Of a stretch of 64,000 nt of DNA, positions 53,524 through 62,852 are shown piece after piece; within the stretch, counting starts at the first letter, position 1; every line of letters starts with the position of its first letter. The notes under the pieces were generated by a model. The model did no database searches and was not told where the DNA came from. It was given only the letters and a program-made list of their open reading frames with translations. Made by a program: the position numbers and the translations under genes. Where the stretch lies: contig CADAIJ010000006.1 of the NCBI GenBank assembly GCA_902787955.1, positions 37,977-101,976 of the forward strand, written 5' to 3'. This stretch comes from an uncultured Erysipelotrichaceae bacterium. Lineage in GTDB: Bacteria; Bacillota_I; Bacilli_A; RFN20; CAG-826.

Positions 53524-54831
53524 ATGGTAGAGTATGTTTCGGTAAAAGATGAGTATGAGATTCGCTTAGCATCTTTATTAAGCAATGTTGATAAAGACGT
53601 TATCATCGAGCTTTACCAACCTTTAATTGGTTCGATTGCATCGATTCTTTATCTTAATTTATTAAAACAAAAGAGAAATGAAGATGAAGAACAAACTTAT
53701 TCTATTGAACAACTAGTTATTAATATGCAAGTTCCACCTGGAACACTTCTTAACGCTAGACACTTATTAGAGGGTGTTGGTTTACTTTCTACATTCGAAA
53801 AAAATAACGGTGAAAATAGATCATATATCTTTGTTTTATACGCTCCTAGAACACCTAAAGATTTCTTTGATGATATCTTATTCAAAGGCTTATTAATTCA
53901 ATCAGTAGGGGAGAAGGAAGCAAGAAGACTCGCTAAAAAGTATCAAATTAATCTTACTATTCCCAAGGAATACACTAACATCAGTGCATCATTTAAAGAT
54001 GTGTTTAACCCAGATTTTAATGATCCTTCTTTCACTAAAGCATTCTCTAACGATATTGTTGGAAGAAAGACAAGAAAACTCAAAATCGATTTCAATTACG
54101 ATTTATTCTATTCTTTAGTGGAAGAAAACTCCCAAATTAAGAAAACTTCCATTCCTGACAAAGATATAAAAGAAATTGTTCGTTTGTCTGCTTTATATGG
54201 TGCAAGTGAAAAGAATATGGCTTTTGCCTATATCGATTCATATGAACCAAACGAATTACCTCATGTTGATTTAAAGAAATTAAATGAAGTTACTAAAGAA
54301 TCTTTAAGTTTCCCTAAATTTAATAATGCTGTTAAAAAACAATTAACTCAAAGTGCTAATGAGATTAATGGTGATACTTATCTTTCAAAGAAAGTTAAAA
54401 TCATGAATAGCACTGGCCCAGCTGCCTATTTAAAACTTCTATATAACAATGTTAATCCAACAGAAACTGAACTTGATATTATTGATTCCATCTCTGTAGC
54501 ATATGAATTGCCATTTGGAGTTATGAACGCTGTTATCGAATATACATTAATTAAATGTAATAACTCTTTAAATAGAAAATACGCTTCTAGCTTAGCGGCT
54601 ACAATGAAGAAAGAAAACATCTTAACAGCAGTGGATGCTTTAAATTATTTAAATAATATTAATAACCGCTATAAAGGCAAAAAAACCATAGGAACTCAAG
54701 CGGATGAGACAAATAGTCCCGCAATAGAGAGCGAAGAAAAACCAAAATCAAAAAAAGAAAAACAAGAAGTTAGTGATGATGAATTACAAGATATTCTTGC
54801 TTCTTTAAATAAATTTACAGGAGGAAAATAA
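53524..54831 (+). CDS. dnaB: Replication initiation protein DnaB (DnaD/DnaB family)
   Basis: In Firmicutes DnaB (not the E. coli helicase) helps load the replicative helicase at oriC and PriA forks. This 435-residue copy is helical. Its N-terminal winged-helix DnaD-like half (about 5-130, YQPLIGSIASILYLNLL) and a second DnaD-type domain (about 305-385, with PFGVMNAVIEYTLIK) fit the family. It ends in a charged linker and C-terminal helix. It is followed after 1 nt by dnaI, the Bacillus pair dnaB-dnaI. The message probably has almost no leader. Confidence 0.88.
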   Translation: MVEYVSVKDEYEIRLASLLSNVDKDVIIELYQPLIGSIASILYLNLLKQKRNEDEEQTYSIEQLVINMQVPPGTLLNARHLLEGVGLLSTFEKNNGENRSYIFVLYAPRTPKDFFDDILFKGLLIQSVGEKEARRLAKKYQINLTIPKEYTNISASFKDVFNPDFNDPSFTKAFSNDIVGRKTRKLKIDFNYDLFYSLVEENSQIKKTSIPDKDIKEIVRLSALYGASEKNMAFAYIDSYEPNELPHVDLKKLNEVTKESLSFPKFNNAVKKQLTQSANEINGDTYLSKKVKIMNSTGPAAYLKLLYNNVNPTETELDIIDSISVAYELPFGVMNAVIEYTLIKCNNSLNRKYASSLAATMKKENILTAVDALNYLNNINNRYKGKKTIGTQADETNSPAIESEEKPKSKKEKQEVSDDELQDILASLNKFTGGK

Positions 54832-54832
54832 G

Positions 54833-55738
54833 ATGGAAAAAATTAACCCAAATGAATACTTTTCAATTAATGAAAATATGTCATCTTATATCGATGAGTT
54901 AGTCCAAGCTTTAAGAAAAGATCTTCCTGTTTATGGTGAACTTAAAAGATTAAACTTATCCGTTAAAGAAGTTAAAGAAAATATTGCACGTCTAACTGAT
55001 TTTAAAAACGACTACAATTATTGTAAAAATTGTCCAGGCATCGATAAATGCGATAAAACCATTCCTCACCTTAAAATGATTATTTCTCGTGATGGCAACT
55101 TCATTAATTCATCTTTTGAACCATGCGACAAAATCTTAGAAAAGATTAGAATTGATAATCAATATCTATACGCTGATTTCCCTGAAGAATGGAAAGAATC
55201 ATCTTTACAAACTTTAGACATTTCTAAAAACCGCGCTCCAATTATTAAAGCTTTTAATGATATTGTTACAAATAAAGCTCGTCGCTGGATTTTTACCTAT
55301 GGTAATAGTGGCGTTGGCAAATCATTTATCTTAGTTACGTTAGCTAACACTTTCGTTAAAGGTGGTTTAGGCCAGGTTGCAATTATTAACGCTCCTCGTA
55401 GAATTAAAGAATTATCTGATTTATCTAGAATAAATAAAGAAGAATTTGCTTCGGCAATCGTTCAATTATCGACTGTACCTTTATTAATTCTTGATGATTT
55501 TGGTAATGAATATAAATCCGAATATGTTCGTGACACAATTACTCTTCCAATCTTACTTGAAAGACAAAGAAATGGACTTCCTACCTTCTTTTCTTCTCAA
55601 TTCTCTATTTCGGAAATTCAAGCTTTATATAGCACTGGTGATGCATCAGGAAAAATTAAGGGTAAACAAATTGGCAATTTACTCCGCAATATGTGCGAAG
55701 AAGAATTTGACCTTAACGGCGTGTCGTTTTATCGATAA
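54833..55738 (+). CDS. dnaI: Primosomal protein DnaI (helicase loader)
   Basis: DnaI is the AAA+ loader that places the hexameric helicase on DNA. It is 301 residues. The N-terminal domain (about 1-130) has a likely zinc site (CKNCPGIDKC near 64-73, plus a later Cys). The Walker A is GNSGVGKSF near 159-167, and Walker B is LLILDDFG near 217-224. It starts 1 nt after dnaB with AGGAGG ahead. Its 3' end overlaps the convergent mutM-coaE gene by 26 nt. Confidence 0.93.
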   Translation: MEKINPNEYFSINENMSSYIDELVQALRKDLPVYGELKRLNLSVKEVKENIARLTDFKNDYNYCKNCPGIDKCDKTIPHLKMIISRDGNFINSSFEPCDKILEKIRIDNQYLYADFPEEWKESSLQTLDISKNRAPIIKAFNDIVTNKARRWIFTYGNSGVGKSFILVTLANTFVKGGLGQVAIINAPRRIKELSDLSRINKEEFASAIVQLSTVPLLILDDFGNEYKSEYVRDTITLPILLERQRNGLPTFFSSQFSISEIQALYSTGDASGKIKGKQIGNLLRNMCEEEFDLNGVSFYR

Positions 55739-57116
55739 TTAAATCTAAAGATTTATATAATTCTTCTAAAGAACCATCATTGTCCACGATAAAAGTGGAC
55801 TTTTCTTTATTCTTATTTAAGTTAAAGTTTGAATTAAGTTTCAAGTATTTATCAGGATCAACGCCGCGTTCTATTAATCTTTGTCTTTGTGTTTTATAAC
55901 TTACATTAATAATAAGTGTTTCATCGCAATAATCATCGAGGTGCGATTCAAAAAGAAGCGGAACATCTAAAATGATATTTTCGTTTTGTTTGCTGTTTCT
56001 AATAAATTGATCTATTTCTTGTTCCACTAAAGCGTGGATATATTTTTCTAATCTTTTCTTCAAAGAAGGTTCTTCTAAAATAGCTTCTCTAATCCTAACA
56101 AAATCCACTCCATTATTATCAACTGATAAAGGAATCATTTTAGATAGTCTTTCTTGGACATCTTTTCTTTCATATAACTTATGAACTACTTCGTCCGCAG
56201 AAATAGCTTTATAACCTTTAGAAACAAAATAATTTGTGACTAAAGATTTCCCTGACGCAATGGGACCAGTAATCCCAATTACGTGACTTCTTATAGGATT
56301 TTTTTGACAATTTGGACAAAATGTAGTGCCCCTTCCATTAACAAAAATCTTTCTTAAATGATGTTTACATCGAACGCAATTTCCATCTTTATGTCCGTAT
56401 ACTTTTAAACTAACTTGGAAGTTACCTGAAACACCTTCTTGAGGGTGATATGATTTAATTGTAGAGCCACCTTCTTCAATAGCTTTAGCTAAGATTTTAC
56501 GAGACGCTAATAAGATTTCATGCAGCTTTTCTTTAGAAACTAGTTTAGCAGGGGTCTCTGGATGAACTTTTGTATCAAATAAAACTTCATCAACATAAAT
56601 GTTTCCTAAACCCGCCATAACGCTTTGATCAAGTAAAGCAGTCTTAATTGCGATTGTTTTATTTTTAAATGCTTCAACTAATCTAGTTTCATCTTTCATC
56701 ATAAATGGATCTGGTCCAACTTTATTTAGTGGTTCTTCTTCCATATATGTTTCAGCGGAACATAGTTTTAAAATGCCGAATTTTCTCGTGTCATTATAGG
56801 CTAAATAAGTATCATCAGAAAAATTAAAAATAACAATGTCGTGTTTATTATATTCTTCGTTTTTATTTCTTAGGAAATACTTACCTTCCATTCTTAAATG
56901 AGAAATAAGAACATAAGGTTTGTCTAAATGAAAAATGATGAATTTCCCAACACGAGAAAAATCTTTAATCGTAGATCCTTCTAATATCTTTTTAAATTCA
57001 AGAGGATCATTTTCAATATTCTTCGCTCTTAAAATATTAACTGAAGTAATATGCTTACCTAGTGTTAAGTTTTTAAGAGTATTTTTAACTGTTTCTACTT
57101 CTGGTAGTTCTGGCAT
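55713..57116 (-). CDS. Fusion of formamidopyrimidine-DNA glycosylase (MutM) and dephospho-CoA kinase (CoaE)
   Basis: One 467-residue frame carries two enzymes. Residues 1-272 are a full MutM: catalytic PELPEVETV start, Lys in GKFIIFHL, GNIYVDEVLF, and the C-terminal zinc finger CVRC...CPNC with GRGTTFC. Residues about 277-467 are CoaE: Walker A GITGPIASGKS, SADEVVHKLYE, and VDNDGSLEELYKS near the end. MutM removes oxidised purines; CoaE makes coenzyme A from dephospho-CoA. In Bacillus both genes lie near polA but separate. The join is only a few residues long, with no visible frameshift. It follows polA on the minus strand with a 2-nt gap. Confidence 0.9.
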   Translation of the reverse strand: MPELPEVETVKNTLKNLTLGKHITSVNILRAKNIENDPLEFKKILEGSTIKDFSRVGKFIIFHLDKPYVLISHLRMEGKYFLRNKNEEYNKHDIVIFNFSDDTYLAYNDTRKFGILKLCSAETYMEEEPLNKVGPDPFMMKDETRLVEAFKNKTIAIKTALLDQSVMAGLGNIYVDEVLFDTKVHPETPAKLVSKEKLHEILLASRKILAKAIEEGGSTIKSYHPQEGVSGNFQVSLKVYGHKDGNCVRCKHHLRKIFVNGRGTTFCPNCQKNPIRSHVIGITGPIASGKSLVTNYFVSKGYKAISADEVVHKLYERKDVQERLSKMIPLSVDNNGVDFVRIREAILEEPSLKKRLEKYIHALVEQEIDQFIRNSKQNENIILDVPLLFESHLDDYCDETLIINVSYKTQRQRLIERGVDPDKYLKLNSNFNLNKNKEKSTFIVDNDGSLEELYKSLDLIIDKTTRR

Positions 57117-57118
57117 AT

Positions 57119-59725
57119 TTATTTAGCATCGTACCAAGTACGGCCATAACCTCCATCAACTTCAAGTTTAACATCAAGTGTTAATGCGTTTTCCATAATA
57201 TCTTTCACTAAATTCATAACGATTTCTTTTTCTTCAGTTGGAACTTTAAATAAAAGTTCGTCATGAATTTGTAAAACTAGTTTAGACTTAAGTCCTTTTT
57301 CTTTTAAAGCATTAAAGGTTTTAATCATTGCTATCTTAATTAAATCTGCAGCGGTACCTTGAATTGGGGCGTTCATCGCCGCTCTTCTAGCAAATTCTCT
57401 AACTTGGAAATTAGAATCATGGATTTCATTTAAATATCTTCTTCTACCTAATAAGGTAGTGGCGTAGCCTTCTTTAGTGGCGTCATCGACAACTTTCTTA
57501 AAATATTGCCCAATTTCAGGATATGCATTATAGAAGTTATCAATAATTTGTTTAGCTTCTTTAAAACTAACTCCTATTTGTTCACAAAGTCCCCAATCAG
57601 AAATGCCATAAATAATACCAAAGTTAACTGCTTTAGCTTTTCTTCTTTGTTCTGGAGTTGGATTTTCAACATGGAAGACATTTCTAGCAGTGCTACTATG
57701 AATATCTTCTCCACCTTTAAATGTATCAATTAATTTTTGACATTTGGAAAGAGAGGCTAAAATACGTAATTCAATCTGAGAATAATCTAAAGAAAGAATC
57801 CAATAATTTTCGTCTTTATAATAGAAAGCTTTACGAATTAATTTACCTTCTTCATCACGAACAGAAATATTTTGTAAATTAGGTTCACTAGAAGATAATC
57901 TTCCAGTTGCAGTTAAAGCTTGATTAAACATTGCATGTATTTTACCGTCCTCTTTAACATGAGAAATTAAGGAAATTACATAAGTAGACATTAATTTAGC
58001 GTATTTCCTATAGGTTAATATCTCTGGAATGATTGGATGCTTAGTTACAAGTTCTTTTAAAACATCAACGGAAGTAGACATCTTTTTATTAGAAGGAAGT
58101 CCTAATTTATTAAATAAAATATCAGCGACTTGCTTTGGAGAATCAATATTAAATTCTTCACCAGCAAGTTCGAATATTCTTCGTTTCGAATTTTCTAAAT
58201 TAGCTTTAAAACCTTCACCCATTTCTTCGAGTTTATCTGGATCAAGTGGGAAGCCTTCAATTTCCATATTCGCTAAAACGTTAGCGAGAGGTATTTCAAT
58301 CTCTTTATATAATTTTAAGCAGGCAATTTTATCTAGTTCAGTAAATACTTTATTAGCGATATGTAAACTAAAATAAGCGACTTCTGCAGCCTTTTTCGCG
58401 TTTGAATTATCAAATAAAGATAGTTCACTTTGCTCTACATTTGATAAATTAACTCCGAAATAATTCATCACTCCCTCGAGATTATTATTTAAGGATGAAT
58501 CAAGGAGATATGCTGCTAAAAGAAGATCAAAATATAAACCGTTTAAGTCGATATTAAGATATGATAATGCGACCTTGATAGCCTTAAAGTCGTAACAATA
58601 TTTCTTTATATTTTCGTCTTCTAAAATCTTTTTAAGTTCTAAATCATTTTTAAGGTTATCGATATTAATGTGGTAATTATGTTTTTCATCAACAATGGCT
58701 AAACCATAGATAACCGCGCTATTATAGTTGCCTTCATCTTTATCTAAATAGATACCAACTCCTTTAGAAGTGTCTAATGTAACATTATTAATTGAATCAA
58801 TTTCACTAAATTCAACATTGTTATTAGTCTCATCTAAGATTTTAAGTTTTGAAGGCAGTCTATTCATGAATTGTTTGAGTTCATATCTATTCGCAAATTC
58901 ATTAATTGTTTTAAAGTTATAACCGCTATAAATTGTGTCTTCGACTGTAAATGGAAGATCCATATTAATATCGATCATCGCTAAATGATAGCAAAGGCGG
59001 CCTTGTTCTTGATAAGTAACAATATTTTCACCAACTTTTGATTTAAAGTTAGGTGCTTCTTCAATAATCTTTTCAAATGAACCATATTCTTGAATAAGTT
59101 TAACCGCAGTTTTATCACCAACCCCAGGAATACCAGGTAAGTTATCACTCGCATCTCCTCTTAAACCTTTATAGTCAATAATTTGAAGAGGTTTAAACCC
59201 ATATTCTTCAATCATTGCTTTTTCATCCATAATCATGATGTTAGACATACCTGTTTTAAGAATATGGATAGTGATATTATCATCAATTAATTGAAGATAA
59301 TCGCGGTCAGAAGTATAAACAATTACATCGTATCCTGCTTTACCAGCAAGTTTAGAATAAGTTCCAGCGATATCATCCGCTTCAAAACCTTCTTTTTCGT
59401 AAGTGAAGATATTTAAAGATTTTAAGAATTCTCTTACTATAGGCATTTGCTCTAAAAGAAGTGGTGGGCAAGGTTTACGGTTCGCTTTATAATCTTTATT
59501 TTCTTGATGGCGGAATGTTTCTTTCCCAGTATCAAAGGCCACAAAAATAGTGTCACCTTCTTTCAAAGAAGAAAGGATACGGTTAATCATATTAGCAAAA
59601 GCAAATAAAGCGTTAGTAGGAACCCCGTCTTTAGTTCTTAAAACTTCATCATCGTTTCCTCGATAAGTCGCATAGAACGCTCTAAAGAGTAAAGAGTTTC
59701 CATCTATAACATATGCTTTAGCCAT
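57119..59725 (-). CDS. polA: DNA polymerase I
   Basis: At 868 residues it has three regions. The N-terminal 5'-3' exonuclease (1-290) keeps its acidic residues (DGNSLLFRA, FEADDIAGT, DYLQLI, GDASDNLPGIPGVG). The middle (about 310-460) has lost the DxE and other proofreading residues, as in Bacillus Pol I. The polymerase domain has motif A LSLDYSQIELRI, motif B RRKAKAVNFGIIYG and motif C LQIHDELL. It fills gaps after Okazaki primer removal and repair. Shine-Dalgarno AAGGAG lies at the end of dnaE; the gap between the genes is 2 nt. Confidence 0.96.
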   Translation of the reverse strand: MAKAYVIDGNSLLFRAFYATYRGNDDEVLRTKDGVPTNALFAFANMINRILSSLKEGDTIFVAFDTGKETFRHQENKDYKANRKPCPPLLLEQMPIVREFLKSLNIFTYEKEGFEADDIAGTYSKLAGKAGYDVIVYTSDRDYLQLIDDNITIHILKTGMSNIMIMDEKAMIEEYGFKPLQIIDYKGLRGDASDNLPGIPGVGDKTAVKLIQEYGSFEKIIEEAPNFKSKVGENIVTYQEQGRLCYHLAMIDINMDLPFTVEDTIYSGYNFKTINEFANRYELKQFMNRLPSKLKILDETNNNVEFSEIDSINNVTLDTSKGVGIYLDKDEGNYNSAVIYGLAIVDEKHNYHINIDNLKNDLELKKILEDENIKKYCYDFKAIKVALSYLNIDLNGLYFDLLLAAYLLDSSLNNNLEGVMNYFGVNLSNVEQSELSLFDNSNAKKAAEVAYFSLHIANKVFTELDKIACLKLYKEIEIPLANVLANMEIEGFPLDPDKLEEMGEGFKANLENSKRRIFELAGEEFNIDSPKQVADILFNKLGLPSNKKMSTSVDVLKELVTKHPIIPEILTYRKYAKLMSTYVISLISHVKEDGKIHAMFNQALTATGRLSSSEPNLQNISVRDEEGKLIRKAFYYKDENYWILSLDYSQIELRILASLSKCQKLIDTFKGGEDIHSSTARNVFHVENPTPEQRRKAKAVNFGIIYGISDWGLCEQIGVSFKEAKQIIDNFYNAYPEIGQYFKKVVDDATKEGYATTLLGRRRYLNEIHDSNFQVREFARRAAMNAPIQGTAADLIKIAMIKTFNALKEKGLKSKLVLQIHDELLFKVPTEEKEIVMNLVKDIMENALTLDVKLEVDGGYGRTWYDAK

Positions 59726-59727
59726 AA

Positions 59728-62700
59728 TTATTTATTCTCCTTTTTAAATGAAGACAAAGTCTTCGCTACAAATCCGCCTCGTTCTTTTTGATAATATCCT
59801 TCAATTATAATTGCGCTATTACGTTTAAGTAATTGTGAATATTCTTCGTATAAAGTAGAAAAGATCGTGGATTCAATTTCCATCGTATCATCATATAAAG
59901 ATATAAACGCCATCGGTTGACCATTTTTAGTTTTGATTGTCTTAATTGTTTTAATAATTCCCACAATAGTGACTGTCTTACTAGTTTTAATCGCATCTTG
60001 AATTTTAGTAACATTCATCTTGGCAATTTCATCTTTATAAATATCAAGTGGGGAACCACTAATCATTAAACCTAAGGCTTCATTTTCTAAATTAAGATTT
60101 TCAATATAGTCATCTTCAATATGATTATAAATAGGTTTAGCAAAGCTAGACATATCAATAATTGCTACCCCTTCTTCATCAGAAAGAAGATTTGTGTAAT
60201 TAATGGCATTCGGCATATTAATTCTTAAAGACGCTCTTGAAGGATCTAAACAATCTAAAGCCCCAGCGTTAATTAATTTCATTAACATTGGCGCGCCAAG
60301 CTTATATTGTTTCATTCTTAAAACGAAATCATAATAATCGGTAAATGGACCTTTAATTTCTCTTTCTAAGATGATGTTATTAGCTTGTTCTGTAAATAAG
60401 CCTTTAATTCTATTAAGTGGGAAAACTAGTTTCCCTTCATTAATTACAAATTCATGAGTGGAAAGATTAACGTTAGGGGTGGTTACTTCAATACCAGCGT
60501 TTTTAACTTCGTTAATGGCAAGGACAAATGAATCAGATTCACCACCTGTATTATCTAAAATAGAGGAATAGAATTCTTCAGGATAATTTGCTTTTAAATA
60601 GGCCATTCTTGTGGAAAATACCGCATATGATAAAGCGTGAGATTTATTAAATCCATAGTCCGCAAATTTAGCGATAAGCTCAAATACTTCATCCGCAACT
60701 TGTCTTGAATGACCTTTTTCCATCGCTCCTAAAATGAAGGAATTCTTTAAAGAAGATAATTTAGAAGCGTCTTTTTTAGAAATCGCTCTTCTAAAGATAT
60801 CGGCTTGGGATAAAGAGAATCCTGCAAAAACGGATGCTATCTGCATAATTTGTTCTTGGTAAACAATTATTCCATAAGTTGGCTCGAGTATCTTAATCAA
60901 ATCTTTAGATGGATAAGTAATCTTTTCAATTCCCTTTTTCCTATTCGCGTATGTTTTAATTTCTTGCATTGGGCCTGGTCTAAATAAAGCTAATAAAGCC
61001 ACAACATCTTCGAATTTCTCCGGTTCTAAGATTTGTATCGCATTTCTCATCCCACTAGATTCAAGTTGGAAAATACCAGTAGTGTTACCTTCTTTAATAA
61101 CTTTAATAGCAGCTTCATCTTTATATGGAATATCATCCATCTTAAGATTCACGCCTCTAGCTTTAAGTTTTTCTAAACATTCTTCAACAATAGTTAAATT
61201 ACGTAAAGCAAGGATATCCATCTTTAAGAACCCTTGTTTTTCTAAATAACTCATCTCATATTCTTCGATATATTTACCATCGCTATCAATTGAAACAGGG
61301 ATAACTTTATCAAGTGGTTCCGCATTTAAAACAACACCGGCCGCGTGCATACCAGCTTGTCGAATAAATCCTTCAATCTTAGAGGCTAAAGAAACAATCT
61401 TTAAATAATAAGCATCGTTATCTACTAAATCGCGGAACGCTTTAACTGTTTTATATGTTTCTCTTAAAGTAATATTTTTACTATGATGAGTTGGTATTAA
61501 CTTGGTTAATAAATCTATATCTCTTTGTGGATATTTAAAGATTCTTCCCGTATCTCTTAAGGCTTGTCTAGCTAAGATAGTTTGACAAGTTAAGATATTC
61601 GAAACATGGTCATTTCCGTATTTCTTTCTTAAATAAGAAACAACCCATTCCCTTTTAATATCAGAAAAGTCAACATCGATATCTGGCATAGTTTGTCTTT
61701 CTTTATTTAAGAATCTTTCAAAGAGTAAATCATATTCAAGTGGATCAACCATCGTGATTCCTAAAACGTAGGAAACAAGTGAACCTGCTGCAGATCCTCT
61801 TCCTGGACCGACTGGAATATTATGGTTTCTAGCCCAATTAACGTAATCTTGAACGATTAAAAAATAATCCGCGAAACCCATCGAGATAATGACATCAAGT
61901 TCCATTTTTAATCGTTCTTGATGAGCTGTATCAGCGATATTAAGTTTAATTAAGTTATCATAGGCTAATTTCTTTAAATAATCTGGGCTAGATAATCCTA
62001 AATCGTTAGTGAAATTAATCATCTTTCCTCTTTTAGAGGAAATATCAAAATTTATATAGGAAGCAAGTTCTTCAGTGTTATTAATTTCTTCTTCAGTATA
62101 TAGATGCTCAACATCAGTTACATTTAATAAATAATTAGGACCTTTTAGTTCATTTTCTTCTAATGTTTCATCATTTTTAATTGCTTCACACATTCTTAAA
62201 ATAATCGCGTCTTCTTTTTTCGCATATTTAATAAATGGGAAGGCAATTACTTTGTAGGAGTGAGGTGAGGCAAATTCACGGAAGTCTTCAACATATTTTT
62301 TATTACTTCCATCATCGTTTATTCCGAAATAAAAATAAGGAAGTCCATCAGTAAAGCTAGAAATATATTTACCAAAATCTCTATCTCCAGATTTTTCGAT
62401 TAATTTATCCTGCATAATATCTAAGACTACAATTAATCCGTTTGCGTTATCTTTGATATCAGTAAGAGTAACTCCACTAAGTTTCTTTTTATTACCTAAA
62501 TTAACAAGAGAGCGATAACCAATTTCACTCATCACAAAAAAGGAAAACACTAATCCTTCGATTTCGATATCTTCACCAACGATAGCCTTTTTCCCTTTAG
62601 CGTAACAAAGATCTACGAATAAAGGGGCACCAGTTAAAGTTTCAAAATCGCATAGACCAATATTTTTATAGTCTAGTTTAGTGGATTCATTAATATAGTT

Positions 62701-62766
62701 TTCAAGCTTAAAACCACTTCTTAAAAAAGAATATTGGCTATAAACATGAAGCGGGATAAAACTCAT
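59728..62766 (-). CDS. dnaE: DNA polymerase III subunit alpha, DnaE type
   Basis: This is a 1012-residue C-family polymerase without a DEDD exonuclease. The N-terminal PHP domain (1-~210) looks inactive: the usual HxHSxYS opening reads HVYSQYS, so one metal histidine is Tyr. Catalytic aspartates are in PDIDVDFSD near 363-371, with GPGRGSAAGSLVSY before and the HhH region after. An OB-fold (TVTIVGIIKTIKT, then FISLYDDTMEIE) ends the protein. In Firmicutes, DnaE works with PolC. TAAAAT lies 6 nt before the ATG with no Shine-Dalgarno. Confidence 0.95.
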   Translation of the reverse strand: MSFIPLHVYSQYSFLRSGFKLENYINESTKLDYKNIGLCDFETLTGAPLFVDLCYAKGKKAIVGEDIEIEGLVFSFFVMSEIGYRSLVNLGNKKKLSGVTLTDIKDNANGLIVVLDIMQDKLIEKSGDRDFGKYISSFTDGLPYFYFGINDDGSNKKYVEDFREFASPHSYKVIAFPFIKYAKKEDAIILRMCEAIKNDETLEENELKGPNYLLNVTDVEHLYTEEEINNTEELASYINFDISSKRGKMINFTNDLGLSSPDYLKKLAYDNLIKLNIADTAHQERLKMELDVIISMGFADYFLIVQDYVNWARNHNIPVGPGRGSAAGSLVSYVLGITMVDPLEYDLLFERFLNKERQTMPDIDVDFSDIKREWVVSYLRKKYGNDHVSNILTCQTILARQALRDTGRIFKYPQRDIDLLTKLIPTHHSKNITLRETYKTVKAFRDLVDNDAYYLKIVSLASKIEGFIRQAGMHAAGVVLNAEPLDKVIPVSIDSDGKYIEEYEMSYLEKQGFLKMDILALRNLTIVEECLEKLKARGVNLKMDDIPYKDEAAIKVIKEGNTTGIFQLESSGMRNAIQILEPEKFEDVVALLALFRPGPMQEIKTYANRKKGIEKITYPSKDLIKILEPTYGIIVYQEQIMQIASVFAGFSLSQADIFRRAISKKDASKLSSLKNSFILGAMEKGHSRQVADEVFELIAKFADYGFNKSHALSYAVFSTRMAYLKANYPEEFYSSILDNTGGESDSFVLAINEVKNAGIEVTTPNVNLSTHEFVINEGKLVFPLNRIKGLFTEQANNIILEREIKGPFTDYYDFVLRMKQYKLGAPMLMKLINAGALDCLDPSRASLRINMPNAINYTNLLSDEEGVAIIDMSSFAKPIYNHIEDDYIENLNLENEALGLMISGSPLDIYKDEIAKMNVTKIQDAIKTSKTVTIVGIIKTIKTIKTKNGQPMAFISLYDDTMEIESTIFSTLYEEYSQLLKRNSAIIIEGYYQKERGGFVAKTLSSFKKENK

Positions 62767-62772
62767 AACAAT

Positions 62773-62781
62773 ATTTTAGCA
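62773..62781 (-). promoter_or_regulatory. dnaE promoter, apparently leaderless
   Basis: On the minus strand TG-C-TAAAAT is an extended -10; only 6 nt (62767-62772) separate it from the dnaE ATG. No Shine-Dalgarno. Confidence 0.6.
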
Positions 62782-62805
62782 ACACTATTTATTAAATAAA
62801 ATAAA

Positions 62806-62829
62806 AAAGGTTACTTTTAGATAACCTTT
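62806..62829 (-). terminator. Intrinsic terminator of nrnA
   Basis: AAAGGTTA (minus of 62822-62829) and TAACCTTT (minus of 62806-62813) form an 8-bp stem with an 8-nt loop, running into a T tract on the minus strand. Confidence 0.75.
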
Positions 62830-62852
62830 CCTCTATATTTATTTATAGTAAC

